Counted from the first letter of the stretch, positions 9,265 through 17,740 are shown. The stretch: 64,000 bases of DNA from Niallia sp. XMNu-256 (GCF_036670015.1 NZ_CP137636.1:1404501-1468500); one strand, 5' to 3'. Notes: generated from the sequence alone by a model not told the origin. Made by a program: numbers and translations.

Positions 9265-9649
9265 TTTCATTCCTCCTTTTTTCGAATCATTTACTAAGTG
9301 TATCACGAAATTTATAAAAAGTAGAAAATCAAAATGAAGGATAAGGGGGAACGAAATTTATCGAATGGGCAGCGACAATGATATTAAGGAGAACCATACG
9401 AATGGTTAATAAGGTAATAATAAAAAAGTTTCCATAGAGGATGTCGAATATTTCAATTTTAGACCAATAAATGTGTTTATTTATCACAATCGATTTAAAG
9501 ATTTAAAACGAATATCGTCTAGGATTATTTCAAATGGAGACTTTAAGATTTAAGGTCATCAATTATTTTTTTAAAAAAATATATTGTATTATTATACATC
9601 ATTAGTTATAATTATAAATAATCATTCATTGACATATAGGAGAGCAGAC
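9265..9649. other. Intergenic, A/T-rich, no gene seen
   Basis: Divergent region between the OsmC-like gene and the cyclic-phosphoglycerate synthetase homologue. It has no open frame with a ribosome site and no clear hairpin. Confidence 0.5.
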
Positions 9650-10993
9650 ATGAAAAGAAAAAATATTATTATTATAGGCGCAGCGGGAAGAGATTTTCAC
9701 AACTTTAATACGTACTACCGAAACAATGAAGAATATAATGTAGTTGCTTTTACAGCAACACAAATTCCAGATATAGATGGACGTAAATATCCAAGTGAAT
9801 TAGCCGGTGAACTTTATCCGGAAGGCATACCAATTTTTTCACAAGATCAATTACCTGAATTGATAAAGGAATTACAAGTGGACGAATGTGTTTTTGCATA
9901 TAGTGATGTGAATTATGAAGATGTTATGAGGGTTAGCGCCATCGTGAATGCAGCGGGAGCTAACTTCAAACTACTAGGGCCAAACAGTACGATGTTAAAA
10001 AGTAATAAGCCTGTCATTTCTGTATGTGCGGTACGTACAGGAACAGGGAAAAGTCAAACGTCTCGAAAAGTGATCGAAACACTTCTTGACCAAGGTTTAA
10101 AAGTAATTGCGGTGAGACATCCGATGCCTTATGGCGATTTAAATGCACAGCGTGTTCAGCGCTTTGCTACAGTAGAGGATCTTAAGAAACATCATTGTAC
10201 GATTGAAGAAATGGAAGAATATGAGCCGCATGTGGCCCGTGGAAATATCGTGTATGCCGGTGTAGATTATGCAGATATTTTGGCAGCAGCTGAAAAGGAT
10301 CCAGATGGATGTGACGTGATTTTATGGGACGGAGGAAATAATGACTTCTCTTTCTTCAAGCCCGATTTAGCGATTACTGTTTTGGATCCACATCGCCCAG
10401 GACATGAACTGAAATACTATCCTGGTGAAGTGTGTTTAAGAACAACCGATGTGGCCATCATTAACAAAGTGGATAGTGCAACAGAGGAAAATGTTCAAAT
10501 TGTAGAAAATAATATAAAATTTGCAAGTCCAAACAGCACGATTATTAAGGCTGAATCAAAGATTACAGTCGAACATCCAGAAAAAATTGCTGGAAAACGC
10601 GTGTTAGTTGTAGAAGATGGTCCAACGTTAACACACGGAGAGATGAAACTTGGCGCGGGTACAGTTGCAGCTGAACGTATGGGTGCGAAGGAAATCGTTG
10701 ATCCACGTCCATTTGCGGTTGGGACACTAACGGAAACATTTAACAAATACCAACATATTGGAAATGTCCTTCCAGCGATGGGATACGGCGAGCAACAATT
10801 AAAAGACTTAGAAGCAACGATTAATAATACAGACTGTGATGCAGTCATCATTGGAACACCGATCGACTTAACACGCGTCATCTCAATTAATAAACCATGC
10901 ACACGTGTACACTATGATCTAGACGAAATCAGCAATCCCAACCTAGTCGATACATTAAAAGACTTTATCCAAGAACATAAACTTGTGAAATAA
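9650..10993 (+). CDS. Cyclic 2,3-diphosphoglycerate synthetase-like GTP/ATP-binding protein
   Basis: Cytoplasmic protein of 447 residues. The ATG at 9650 is preferred to a start 66 bases upstream because ATAGGAGAGC lies just ahead of it. An N-terminal Rossmann-like part (IIIIGAAGRDFHNFN) precedes a P-loop in RTGTGKSQTSRKV and a DGGNNDFSFF motif, in the order seen in cyclic 2,3-diphosphoglycerate synthetases. Archaeal members make the thermoprotectant cyclic 2,3-diphosphoglycerate; bacterial homologues are common but largely uncharacterised, so the product here is an annotation by family. It stands alone with its own terminator. Confidence 0.8.
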   Translation: MKRKNIIIIGAAGRDFHNFNTYYRNNEEYNVVAFTATQIPDIDGRKYPSELAGELYPEGIPIFSQDQLPELIKELQVDECVFAYSDVNYEDVMRVSAIVNAAGANFKLLGPNSTMLKSNKPVISVCAVRTGTGKSQTSRKVIETLLDQGLKVIAVRHPMPYGDLNAQRVQRFATVEDLKKHHCTIEEMEEYEPHVARGNIVYAGVDYADILAAAEKDPDGCDVILWDGGNNDFSFFKPDLAITVLDPHRPGHELKYYPGEVCLRTTDVAIINKVDSATEENVQIVENNIKFASPNSTIIKAESKITVEHPEKIAGKRVLVVEDGPTLTHGEMKLGAGTVAAERMGAKEIVDPRPFAVGTLTETFNKYQHIGNVLPAMGYGEQQLKDLEATINNTDCDAVIIGTPIDLTRVISINKPCTRVHYDLDEISNPNLVDTLKDFIQEHKLVK

Positions 10994-11002
10994 ACCAAAT
11001 GG

Positions 11003-11036
11003 AAAAACTAGCAGCAGATCCTGTTGCTAGTTTTTT
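11003..11036 (+). terminator. Rho-independent terminator
   Basis: Stem AACTAGCAGCAG / CTGTTGCTAGTT with a 3-base loop, followed by TTTTTTG, 12 bases after the stop of the preceding gene. Confidence 0.9.
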
Positions 11037-11040
11037 GTGC

Positions 11041-11066
11041 AACATGGGGACGGTTCTCGCGTTTCA
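11041..11066 (-). repeat. REP-like palindrome (copy 1)
   Basis: Member of a dispersed family of about 29 bases with outer arms TGAAAC and GTTTCA and an asymmetric core AGAACCGTCCC. This copy reads in the reverse orientation (GGGGACGGTTCTCGCG core) and directly follows a terminator. Confidence 0.85.
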
Positions 11067-11754
11067 TTTTCAATTTTACTTGTCGTTTCTATCAACTTCG
11101 TAAAAAAGCATAAATATGCGTCCCAAACTCGCATGAAAAATCGTTTTTTCTTAGAAACATTCCGTTTATTTTAGAGGACTGTCATTTTTGCAGATAAATT
11201 AGATGTTCCTTTTTATAATAGGAAAAGTGTACCTTATTTGAGTTGTTTTAGTTTAGTGCTTAAACAATTCTCTAATAGCGTATACTTTTTAACATGAATC
11301 TATCGTCGGTCTAGTTGGTGACTTCGTTCTTCCATCCCTCACTCATTTTAACCTCAGAGGAAATATTCAACACCCATTCCAATGAAAATTTTCCCCCGTA
11401 TTTTGCTATGTATCATCCTTTCAGGTATCTATTTTCATATCAATCTATTAAAAATAAATGAAAAGTTGCTAGTTTAATGTTTTAAACTTAGAAGTTTGGG
11501 GTAGTGTACAAGCAGGTAGGGAAAAGACTTTGGAATAAATGGAAAGGTGGTGCCATTTAAATAAACACGATTAAGAAGGGAAGGTGAAAAAATATAACTT
11601 ATCTTTAAAAAGATCAATCAATATTTTATCAAAACCTAATAAAATATTTGGAACAGAAATGTTTTTTAAAAAGATTGATCAGCTTAATACATAGGGAGCT
11701 AATTTTATTCCATTAAGGAAATTAAGTAACACTTAAATAAGGGAGGAAAATAAC
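11067..11754. other. Long intergenic, possible sigma-B promoter
   Basis: No gene is supported here. GTTTTA at 11480-11485 with GGGTAG 14 bases downstream resembles a sigma-B promoter (GTTTAA/GGGWAW) but lies about 250 bases from the lipoprotein start, so the link is weak. Confidence 0.35.
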
Positions 11755-12399
11755 ATGAAATTAAAAGGATTAATCGTACCAACAGTACTTGTAGGACTTC
11801 TAGCAGCGTGTGGATCAGAGGAGACAGCCGAACCTGTAGAGACAGAGGAAACACCGGCTGAACAAGCTGCAGTAGAGACAGAAGAAAAACCAGCTGAAGA
11901 AGCAGCAGTAGAGACTGAAGAAGAAAAGTCAGCTGAAGAAGCTGCAAAAGAAACGGAAGAAACAGAAACAGATGCGGTTTCAACAGCATCTATCACAGCT
12001 GATCCAGAAGAGTTTAAACAAGCTTTAAGTAAAGAAGGTACTTGGATTGTTGCAGCAACAGATGATATTACTCTTGATGAAGAGTTAGTTGTAGAAGGTG
12101 AGTTTCATGATAAAGGGGATGAGGCAAACCCGATCTATCGTAAATTAGGTCTATATACACAAGATGACCAACGTAATGTGACTGATACTTTCACACTTAC
12201 AGTACCAAGCATGCTTGTACAAAGTGAGAATTTTAAAATTCAAAATGGTACAGTGAAAGGCGATGTCATCGTTGCAGCAAAAGGCTTTACTTTAGCTGAA
12301 GACACTACGATTGATGGAAACCTATTATTTGCAAGTGAAGAAGTGAAAGAAAGTGCCCAGATTGATGGGGAAGTGACAGGGAAACAAGAACTACAATAA
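11755..12399 (+). CDS. Acidic-repeat lipoprotein of unknown function
   Basis: A 214-residue exported protein. The signal peptide ends in lipobox LLAAC (Cys 20), so it should be lipid-anchored on the outer membrane face. Residues about 25-75 are a low-complexity stretch of imperfect repeats around PAEEAAVETEE, a likely spacer through the wall. The C-terminal 130 residues are globular, with NGTVKGDVIVAAKGF and TTIDGNLLFA patterns suggesting a short beta-solenoid. AGGGAGG precedes the ATG. I do not know the function. A terminator follows. Confidence 0.8.
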   Translation: MKLKGLIVPTVLVGLLAACGSEETAEPVETEETPAEQAAVETEEKPAEEAAVETEEEKSAEEAAKETEETETDAVSTASITADPEEFKQALSKEGTWIVAATDDITLDEELVVEGEFHDKGDEANPIYRKLGLYTQDDQRNVTDTFTLTVPSMLVQSENFKIQNGTVKGDVIVAAKGFTLAEDTTIDGNLLFASEEVKESAQIDGEVTGKQELQ

Positions 12400-12412
12400 A
12401 GTGAAACTTTAC

Positions 12413-12447
12413 ATTAGTGGGGTGTTCTTTTTGCCCCACTAATTTTT
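12413..12447 (+). terminator. Rho-independent terminator
   Basis: Perfect 10-bp stem ATTAGTGGGG / CCCCACTAAT with an 11-base loop followed by TTTTTG, 14 bases after the lipoprotein stop. Confidence 0.9.
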
Positions 12448-12580
12448 GTTGTACTCACAATCTTGAGGTGGAGTCTTATTGCCCGTTAAGTCCGAAATAA
12501 TAGAGTTTAATATTAAAGTGCCTTAAGCATTATGTAAAGTTACGTAAAAAATTAGGATCCTATTTTTTAAAAAAAGGATT

Positions 12581-12678
12581 AAAAACAGAGCGAATTTCGT
12601 ATTCATACGCTCTGTTTTTTTATTTTTGCTGTCGGGATCACAGTGAAAATGAAACGCGAGAACCGTCCCCATGTTTCA
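12581..12678 (+). repeat. Direct repeat D, left copy (hairpin plus REP)
   Basis: A composite unit: an ACAGAGCG / CGCTCTGT hairpin with a T-run (12585-12622), then TCACAGTGAAAA, then a REP palindrome at 12650-12678. Nearly the same unit recurs at 13919-14019, on the other side of the zinc alcohol dehydrogenase gene. Confidence 0.85.
12650..12678 (+). repeat. REP-like palindrome (copy 2)
   Basis: TGAAAC arm, core CGAGAACCGTCCCC and GTTTCA arm in forward orientation; part of direct repeat D, left copy. Confidence 0.9.
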
Positions 12679-12698
12679 AAGTGCGAGAAACACCTCAT

Positions 12699-12723
12699 GT
12701 TTTAAATTTTGAGAAACGGGAAG
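12699..12723 (+). promoter_or_regulatory. Candidate sigma-B promoter for the zinc ADH
   Basis: GTTTTA at 12699-12704, 13-base spacer, GGGAAG at 12718-12723, one mismatch in each box from GTTTAA/GGGWAW. It lies 34 bases upstream of the ATG, leaving room for the ribosome site. Confidence 0.4.
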
Positions 12724-12756
12724 ATCTCTATTGAGTTTGAAGGAGGTAGATTGTAG

Positions 12757-13896
12757 ATGAAAGCTGTTACTTATCAAGGGGCAAAAGATGTTAAGGTAAA
12801 AGAAGTTGAAAATGCAAAAATTGAAAAGGCCGATGATATTGTTGTTCGGATAACGACGACTGCGATTTGCGGATCGGATTTGCATATTTACCGAGGTGCA
12901 TTGCCTACGAGAAAAGATTATGTCATTGGTCATGAACCGATGGGAATCGTTGAAGAAGTCGGGCCGGCCGTAACAAAAGTTAAAAAAGGCGACAGGGTCA
13001 TAATCCCATTCAATATTTCTTGTGGGGAATGTTATTATTGCCAACATGACATGGAAAGTCAATGCGACAATTCCAACCAAAACCCTGATATAGATACGGG
13101 CGGATATTTCGGATTTACAGAACGTTATGGCGACCACCCTGGTGGACAAGCAGAATTGATGCGTGTCCCATATGGTAATTTCCTTCCGTTTAAAATCCCG
13201 GAATCTTGCGAGTTGGAGGATGAATCCCTATTATTCCTTTCGGATGTTTTGCCAACAGCTTACTGGAGTGTTGAAAATGCGGGTGTTAAAAAAGGCGATA
13301 CAGTCGCCGTTCTCGGCTCCGGGCCAATCGGTCTGATCACTCAAAAATTTGCATGGATGAAAGGAGCTAGCCGTGTCATTGCGGTTGACCCTGTGGAGTA
13401 TCGACTTGAGCATGCGAAAAGAACCAATAACGTAGAAATCTACAATCCGGATGAAATTGATAATTTGGGATTATATCTCCGTGAACTTACAAGAGGCGGA
13501 GTAGATGTGGTCATTGACTGTGTTGGCATGGATGGAAAGATGAACGTGAGAGAGAAAGTGGAACAAAAACTTAAATTATCCGGTGGTACGACAAGTGCAA
13601 TCGAAATCGGCATAGATGCTGTGAAAAAGTACGGTACGATTCAATTAACAGGTATATATGGGATGCAATACAATATGTTCCCGCTTGGAAATATGTTCGA
13701 ACGCAACATTTCAGTGAAAATGGGCCAAGCCCCAGTCGTTCACTATATGCCAATGTTGTATGACATGATTGTGAAAGGAGACATTGACCCGACAGATATC
13801 ATTACCCATAGAATGTCTCTTGATGATGCAAGCGAAGCTTATAAATTATTCCATGATTTTGAAGATAATAGCATTAAATTTGTCTTAAAACCATAA
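12757..13896 (+). CDS. Zinc-dependent alcohol dehydrogenase (AdhB-like)
   Basis: Medium-chain dehydrogenase of 379 residues in the formaldehyde-dehydrogenase-like group, closely resembling B. subtilis AdhB as I recall it. Catalytic zinc ligands are Cys38 (AICGSD) and His59-Glu60 (GHEPMG). A structural-zinc lobe follows with cysteines in ISCGECYYCQHDMESQC. The NAD-binding fold has GSGPIG. AAGGAGG precedes the ATG. The gene stands alone between two copies of direct repeat D and may be under sigma-B. Substrate range cannot be read from sequence. Confidence 0.88.
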   Translation: MKAVTYQGAKDVKVKEVENAKIEKADDIVVRITTTAICGSDLHIYRGALPTRKDYVIGHEPMGIVEEVGPAVTKVKKGDRVIIPFNISCGECYYCQHDMESQCDNSNQNPDIDTGGYFGFTERYGDHPGGQAELMRVPYGNFLPFKIPESCELEDESLLFLSDVLPTAYWSVENAGVKKGDTVAVLGSGPIGLITQKFAWMKGASRVIAVDPVEYRLEHAKRTNNVEIYNPDEIDNLGLYLRELTRGGVDVVIDCVGMDGKMNVREKVEQKLKLSGGTTSAIEIGIDAVKKYGTIQLTGIYGMQYNMFPLGNMFERNISVKMGQAPVVHYMPMLYDMIVKGDIDPTDIITHRMSLDDASEAYKLFHDFEDNSIKFVLKP

Positions 13897-13918
13897 GAAA
13901 ACTCTCCCATTACTTAAT

Positions 13919-14019
13919 AAAAAACAGAGCGAATACTGCATTCATTCGCTCTGTTCTTTATTTTTTTAATCATATGCGTCACAGTGAAAATGAAACGCGA
14001 GAACCGTCCCCATGTTTCA
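13919..14019 (+). repeat. Direct repeat D, right copy (terminator plus REP)
   Basis: Hairpin ACAGAGCGAAT / ATTCGCTCTGT (13924-13954) with a following T-rich run terminates the ADH transcript. GTCACAGTGAAAA and a REP palindrome (13991-14019) follow. The unit matches 12581-12678 over nearly its whole length with scattered substitutions. Confidence 0.88.
13991..14019 (+). repeat. REP-like palindrome (copy 3)
   Basis: Forward copy, identical in arms and core to copy 2. Its last six bases, GTTTCA, also read as a sigma-B -35 box for the next gene. Confidence 0.9.
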
Positions 14020-14039
14020 TTTATTGAAAAATGGGGAAT
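14014..14039 (+). promoter_or_regulatory. Sigma-B promoter using the REP arm as -35
   Basis: GTTTCA (14014-14019, the terminal arm of a REP copy), a 14-base spacer and GGGAAT (14034-14039) fit the sigma-B consensus GTTTAA-N12-14-GGGWAW with one mismatch. The downstream gene is a YtxH-like stress protein, a class often under sigma-B. Confidence 0.6.
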
Positions 14040-14088
14040 TCCATTTACATAGATAAATAAATTCATTTTGGTTAAGGAGGAAGTTATT

Positions 14089-14652
14089 ATGTCACAAAAT
14101 ATTTTGCCTATGGAGTCAACTACTAATGATTATGCTAGAAGTGGAGAAGGTAATTTAACGGAAGGTTCTGTGAGTGGAAGTTTGAATCCTACGATGAGTC
14201 GTTCTTCAAGTAGTAATAACAGTAAGCTAATGAAGGGAATGGTTATTGGCGGGATCGTTGGAGGACTTGTTGCGATGCTTGATTCCAATACAAGAAATAC
14301 AGTCAAAGATAAAGCTTTAACGGTTAAAGATTCCTCAATGAACTTGATTACCGAGGTAAAGAATAACCCTTCTGAAGTTAAAGAACAAATGGTAGAGTCT
14401 TTCAAAGAGGCTTCTCAAGTAATGAAGGAAGCAATTAGTCATGCTCAGGATTTATACAATCAGTTAAATGAGAATTTAATTGGCAATGTCAGTGAAGTAA
14501 AGGATATAACGAATCAGACATTAAATACAGCCAAGGAAGCAAAAGGGGAGATTGCTGAGATTGGAACGAAGGTCAAAGAGGCAGGCTCCACGGTGATGGA
14601 CAATCCTGTAGTAAATGCCGCGTCCCCGTCTGGATCAGCTTCAACAAAATAA
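14089..14652 (+). CDS. YtxH-like general stress protein
   Basis: A 187-residue protein from the ATG at 14089, which follows TAAGGAGG. After a Ser/Asn-rich head, residues about 45-65 form a glycine-rich hydrophobic segment (GMVIGGIVGGLVAML). A long amphipathic helical tail rich in Lys, Glu and Val follows. This is the layout of YtxH-domain general stress proteins, which are usually membrane-associated. The candidate sigma-B promoter upstream agrees with a stress role. Exact function is unknown for the family. Confidence 0.75.
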   Translation: MSQNILPMESTTNDYARSGEGNLTEGSVSGSLNPTMSRSSSSNNSKLMKGMVIGGIVGGLVAMLDSNTRNTVKDKALTVKDSSMNLITEVKNNPSEVKEQMVESFKEASQVMKEAISHAQDLYNQLNENLIGNVSEVKDITNQTLNTAKEAKGEIAEIGTKVKEAGSTVMDNPVVNAASPSGSASTK

Positions 14653-14696
14653 AGAACCTGACAAGTAATTTTTATTTACAATCTATAAAATTTCTA

Positions 14697-14736
14697 AAAC
14701 TGCATCGAATGGGATCCATTTGGTGCAGTTTTTAAT
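14697..14736 (+). terminator. Rho-independent terminator
   Basis: Stem AAACTGCATCGAATGG / CCATTTGGTGCAGTTT (a few G-U or mismatched pairs) with a 3-base loop, then TTTAATTTT. Confidence 0.85.
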
Positions 14737-14841
14737 TTTATAAACGATGTTTGAAAAAAAGTAGAAAGGGTATAAAACAATTAGATAACTTGTTTAGGAG
14801 ATTAATAGTAAACAATACATGCGGACAGGAGAGAATGATAA

Positions 14842-16059
14842 ATGAAAAAGAAAGTTCTTTTTATATCTGATCATGGGGATCCACTTGCAGGACTTGGAGG
14901 AAAGCAGTCAGGCGGACAAAATAATTATGTAAAACAACTTGCACTAGCCTTAGATGAATTGGGTTTAAGTGTAGATGTAGCGACTCATTGGAGTAATCCA
15001 AATGCACCTCAAGTAGAAGTGTTTGGCGAGAGTTGCCGTGTGATTCGAATTGCTGCTGGAAAAAAAGGGTATATGAATAAAAGCGAAATGTACAACATAC
15101 TACCTGAATTTTATAGAGAAATGCAAAATATTATTCCATTAGATACATACGACGTTGTACACTCTCATTACTGGTTATCAGGCCTGCTTGGGCTTGTAAT
15201 AAAAAATACTTATGACATTCCTCTCGTTCATACTTCACATTCATTAGCCATTGCTAAATATAGAGGTACAGGTAAAAAAGAAACGAAACGATTACATGCG
15301 GAAAAAGATATTCTAAGAAAAGCGGATGTCGTTATCGCTACTACAACAAATGAAAAAGATTTAATTAAAAGCTTTGCTGGCCCGCAAGCGAATGTGGTTG
15401 TATCTTCCATTGGGGTGGATCGAGATGTTTTCTATCCAAACAAACGGAAGAAAAATCAAAGTGTACCCGTGTTCTCTTTCGCTGGCCGTTTACAGGAAAC
15501 AAAGGGAATTTTGACGCTGCTTAACGCTTTTAATAAATTGAATAATCGAATTAATCACGATATTAAATTAATTATCGCTGGTGGCGATAAAGAGGATGTA
15601 GACCTTGCTACTTTCAAGCCTAAGAAGAAGGAGTTACAAGAGGCTATACGTGGAATAGAGGATAAAGTGAAGTTTGTTGGACCTAAAACTCAAGAAGAAC
15701 TTGCCGATCTTTTTAATACCTCCACTGCGGTCGTTGTGCCATCTTATTATGAATCATTCGGTATGGTTGCCGCAGAGGCACAAGCTTGCGGAACACCCGT
15801 TATTGCTTCTGGGGTTGGGGGATTGCAAAACGTAGTTTCCGATGGGTTTACAGGAATCCATGTCGAACCGAAAAATTCAGACCACATAGTTAAAGCGATG
15901 GCTTTATTAGCAAAGGATATCTATTTGGCAAAAGAGCTAGGCAAACAAGCAGCTGAATATTCCCGCAAAGCTTTTAATTGGGAGAAGATTGCAAAACAAA
16001 TGAACATGACATATGAAGGGCTGATCACAACAAATGAAAAAGTATATGCTAGCTACTGA
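14842..16059 (+). CDS. Glycosyltransferase family 4, sucrose-phosphate synthase-like
   Basis: GT-B fold glycosyltransferase of 405 residues. The N-terminus ISDHGDPLAG with GGKQSGGQNNYV closely follows the sucrose-phosphate synthase/sucrose synthase signature. The C-terminal half has the GT4 nucleotide-sugar site PSYYESFGMVAAEAQACGTPV. GGAGAG lies ahead of the ATG. The next gene, overlapping by 26 bases, is a sucrose-phosphate phosphatase-like hydrolase, so the pair could make sucrose or a related non-reducing glucoside, for example as a compatible solute. Other GT4 acceptors such as glycerate cannot be excluded. Confidence 0.75.
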   Translation: MKKKVLFISDHGDPLAGLGGKQSGGQNNYVKQLALALDELGLSVDVATHWSNPNAPQVEVFGESCRVIRIAAGKKGYMNKSEMYNILPEFYREMQNIIPLDTYDVVHSHYWLSGLLGLVIKNTYDIPLVHTSHSLAIAKYRGTGKKETKRLHAEKDILRKADVVIATTTNEKDLIKSFAGPQANVVVSSIGVDRDVFYPNKRKKNQSVPVFSFAGRLQETKGILTLLNAFNKLNNRINHDIKLIIAGGDKEDVDLATFKPKKKELQEAIRGIEDKVKFVGPKTQEELADLFNTSTAVVVPSYYESFGMVAAEAQACGTPVIASGVGGLQNVVSDGFTGIHVEPKNSDHIVKAMALLAKDIYLAKELGKQAAEYSRKAFNWEKIAKQMNMTYEGLITTNEKVYASY

Positions 16060-16750
16060 TTTGGACGGAACTTTAGTAGGGGATGGAGATGCCTTAAAAG
16101 AATTACTGGAATTCTTTGAATCACTGCCCTATAAAGTAGACTTAGTTTATATTACAGGAAGACACTATGATTCTGCATTATCTCTTATTGACAGTGAACG
16201 ATTGCCTATTCCTTCTATTTTAGTAACAGATGTAGGTACGAGTATTTATAGCGGTCGTGAATTATTACGAGACCCGAAGTGGGAGCAAAAGGTTAGGGAA
16301 AACTGGAACCCACATAGGATTCGAGAGATCGCGTTACAATTACCTGGAATTAGGCTTCAGACTTTACCGCATGAGCGTAGAGTATCCTTCTTCGTTAACG
16401 ATAGTGAGGGCGCAAGCAATTTAAGGCAAAAGTTAAAAGAATCCGGTATTCCTCACACCTTCGTTTTTAGTTCAGGAAGAGATGTGGATGTATTGCCAGA
16501 AAGTGCAGGAAAAGGGAAAGCACTTCAATATATAGTAGAGGAATATGCTGGTGAAGAGGCAAATATCCTTGTTGCAGGAGATTCTGGCAATGATTTGGAC
16601 ATGCTTACACTTGGCTATCCAGCCGTAATCGTAGGAAATGCTCAAAAGGAACTTCTTGATGTAAAGAGTGATCATATATTCACTGCAACGAAAGCATGTG
16701 CAGGTGGGATTCAACAAGCTTGGGATCATTACTATGGAGCTAAGATATAA
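16034..16750 (+). CDS. HAD-IIB hydrolase, sucrose-6-phosphate phosphatase-like
   Basis: A 238-residue HAD phosphatase of the S6PP type. Motif I is TDLDGTLVGD (Asp9 and Asp11), followed by YITGR and LVTDVGTSIY, the form typical of sucrose-phosphate phosphatases. Late motifs are KGKAL, GDSGNDLDML and VGNAQKELL. It starts inside the 3' end of the glycosyltransferase gene, implying translational coupling and removal of the phosphate that enzyme leaves on its product. Mannosyl- or glucosyl-phosphoglycerate phosphatase is the main alternative. Confidence 0.78.
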   Translation: MKKYMLATDLDGTLVGDGDALKELLEFFESLPYKVDLVYITGRHYDSALSLIDSERLPIPSILVTDVGTSIYSGRELLRDPKWEQKVRENWNPHRIREIALQLPGIRLQTLPHERRVSFFVNDSEGASNLRQKLKESGIPHTFVFSSGRDVDVLPESAGKGKALQYIVEEYAGEEANILVAGDSGNDLDMLTLGYPAVIVGNAQKELLDVKSDHIFTATKACAGGIQQAWDHYYGAKI

Positions 16751-16755
16751 CGATG

Positions 16756-16806
16756 TAGAAGCAGCACTGTTTCAATGATGAGTGGAAATGGTGCTTCTTC
16801 TTTCTT
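16756..16806 (+). terminator. Imperfect terminator hairpin
   Basis: GAAGCAGCACTGTTTC faces GGAAATGGTGCTTC with mismatches, followed by a T-rich TTCTTTCTT, just past the phosphatase stop. Confidence 0.55.
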
Positions 16807-16913
16807 ACATAAATGGCAGTCAAAAATACTCTATATCCCGTAGTGGATACAATTATTAGTCTGTCTACATTCAACTGATCAATCAGAAATAACCTCGCAA
16901 AAAGGAGTTCATT

Positions 16914-17444
16914 ATGTTAGTAAATATTTTAATCATTTTTACCCTTCAACTTGTGTTTGTCCCTATTATGACACTGCGAACGATTTTTTTAGTCAAGAAT
17001 ATGAGTTTAGCAGCCTCATTACTTGGTGTAGTCGAAACGTTAATCTCGATCTTCAGCTTATCCATTATCTTTTCCGGTGATCAGAGTCTCCTTGAAAAGG
17101 TTGTTTATGCGGTGGGATTCGGTGTAGGGCTCTTCATAGGAACTCGCATTGAAAATAAATTAGCCATTGGATACACTACATTATATGTTAATTTATTAGA
17201 GGAAAATGAAGAGTTAGTTGAAGCGTTAAGAAACAAAGGTCTAGGCGTCACGATGTATGAAGGGAAAGGTCGTGACAGCAAAAGGTATCGATTAGAGATT
17301 TTGACAAGACGAAATGTTGAAACCGAAGTCATGGCTTTCATCGAACAATACGACCCAAAAGCCTTCATCATTTCATACGAACCCCGAAGATTTAAAGGTG
17401 GCTTCCTAGTCAAAGCAATGAAAAAGAACATGAGAAACACTTAA
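16914..17444 (+). CDS. UPF0316 membrane protein (DUF5698/DUF2179, YebE-like)
   Basis: A 176-residue protein with three membrane segments in residues 1-85 (DUF5698) and a cytoplasmic C-terminal DUF2179 domain (about 100-165, including TMYEGKGRDSKRYRLEI). This matches the UPF0316/YebE family in order and length. AAAGGAG precedes the ATG. DUF2179 domains bind small ligands in some relatives; no function is established. The stop codon is immediately followed by a REP palindrome with no base between. Confidence 0.85.
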   Translation: MLVNILIIFTLQLVFVPIMTLRTIFLVKNMSLAASLLGVVETLISIFSLSIIFSGDQSLLEKVVYAVGFGVGLFIGTRIENKLAIGYTTLYVNLLEENEELVEALRNKGLGVTMYEGKGRDSKRYRLEILTRRNVETEVMAFIEQYDPKAFIISYEPRRFKGGFLVKAMKKNMRNT

Positions 17445-17473
17445 TGAAACGGCGGGACGGTTCTCGCGTTTCA
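17445..17473 (-). repeat. REP-like palindrome (copy 4)
   Basis: TGAAAC arm, GGCGGGACGGTTCTCGC core, GTTTCA arm, then AAAAAA. It begins at the base after the TAA of the UPF0316 gene. Confidence 0.9.
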
Positions 17474-17552
17474 AAAAAACATTAGGTTCAGTTCGGTATT
17501 AGTTTTCCAAATTTCGATTTTTAAACAGTCAATAGCATAATAAAATAATCAT

Positions 17553-17582
17553 GAAAAGTCAGGATCGTCCTGGCTTTTCTTT
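17553..17582 (+). terminator. Rho-independent terminator
   Basis: Stem GAAAAGTCAGGA / TCCTGGCTTTTC with a 3-base loop followed by TTTT; about 110 bases past the UPF0316 stop. Confidence 0.8.
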
Positions 17583-17740
17583 TGTGCAGAGGAGGACGTA
17601 AGAGGGACAGGTTCCATTACCCACTAATCAAATTCATCTGTGTGAACCCCCTTGTGGATTAAGAGGTTTCGGGAAGTGACAGGCGCAATTCCTGTAAATA
17701 CTACCTATTCAAGTTATAATAATGGCAGGAGGCTGATTAC

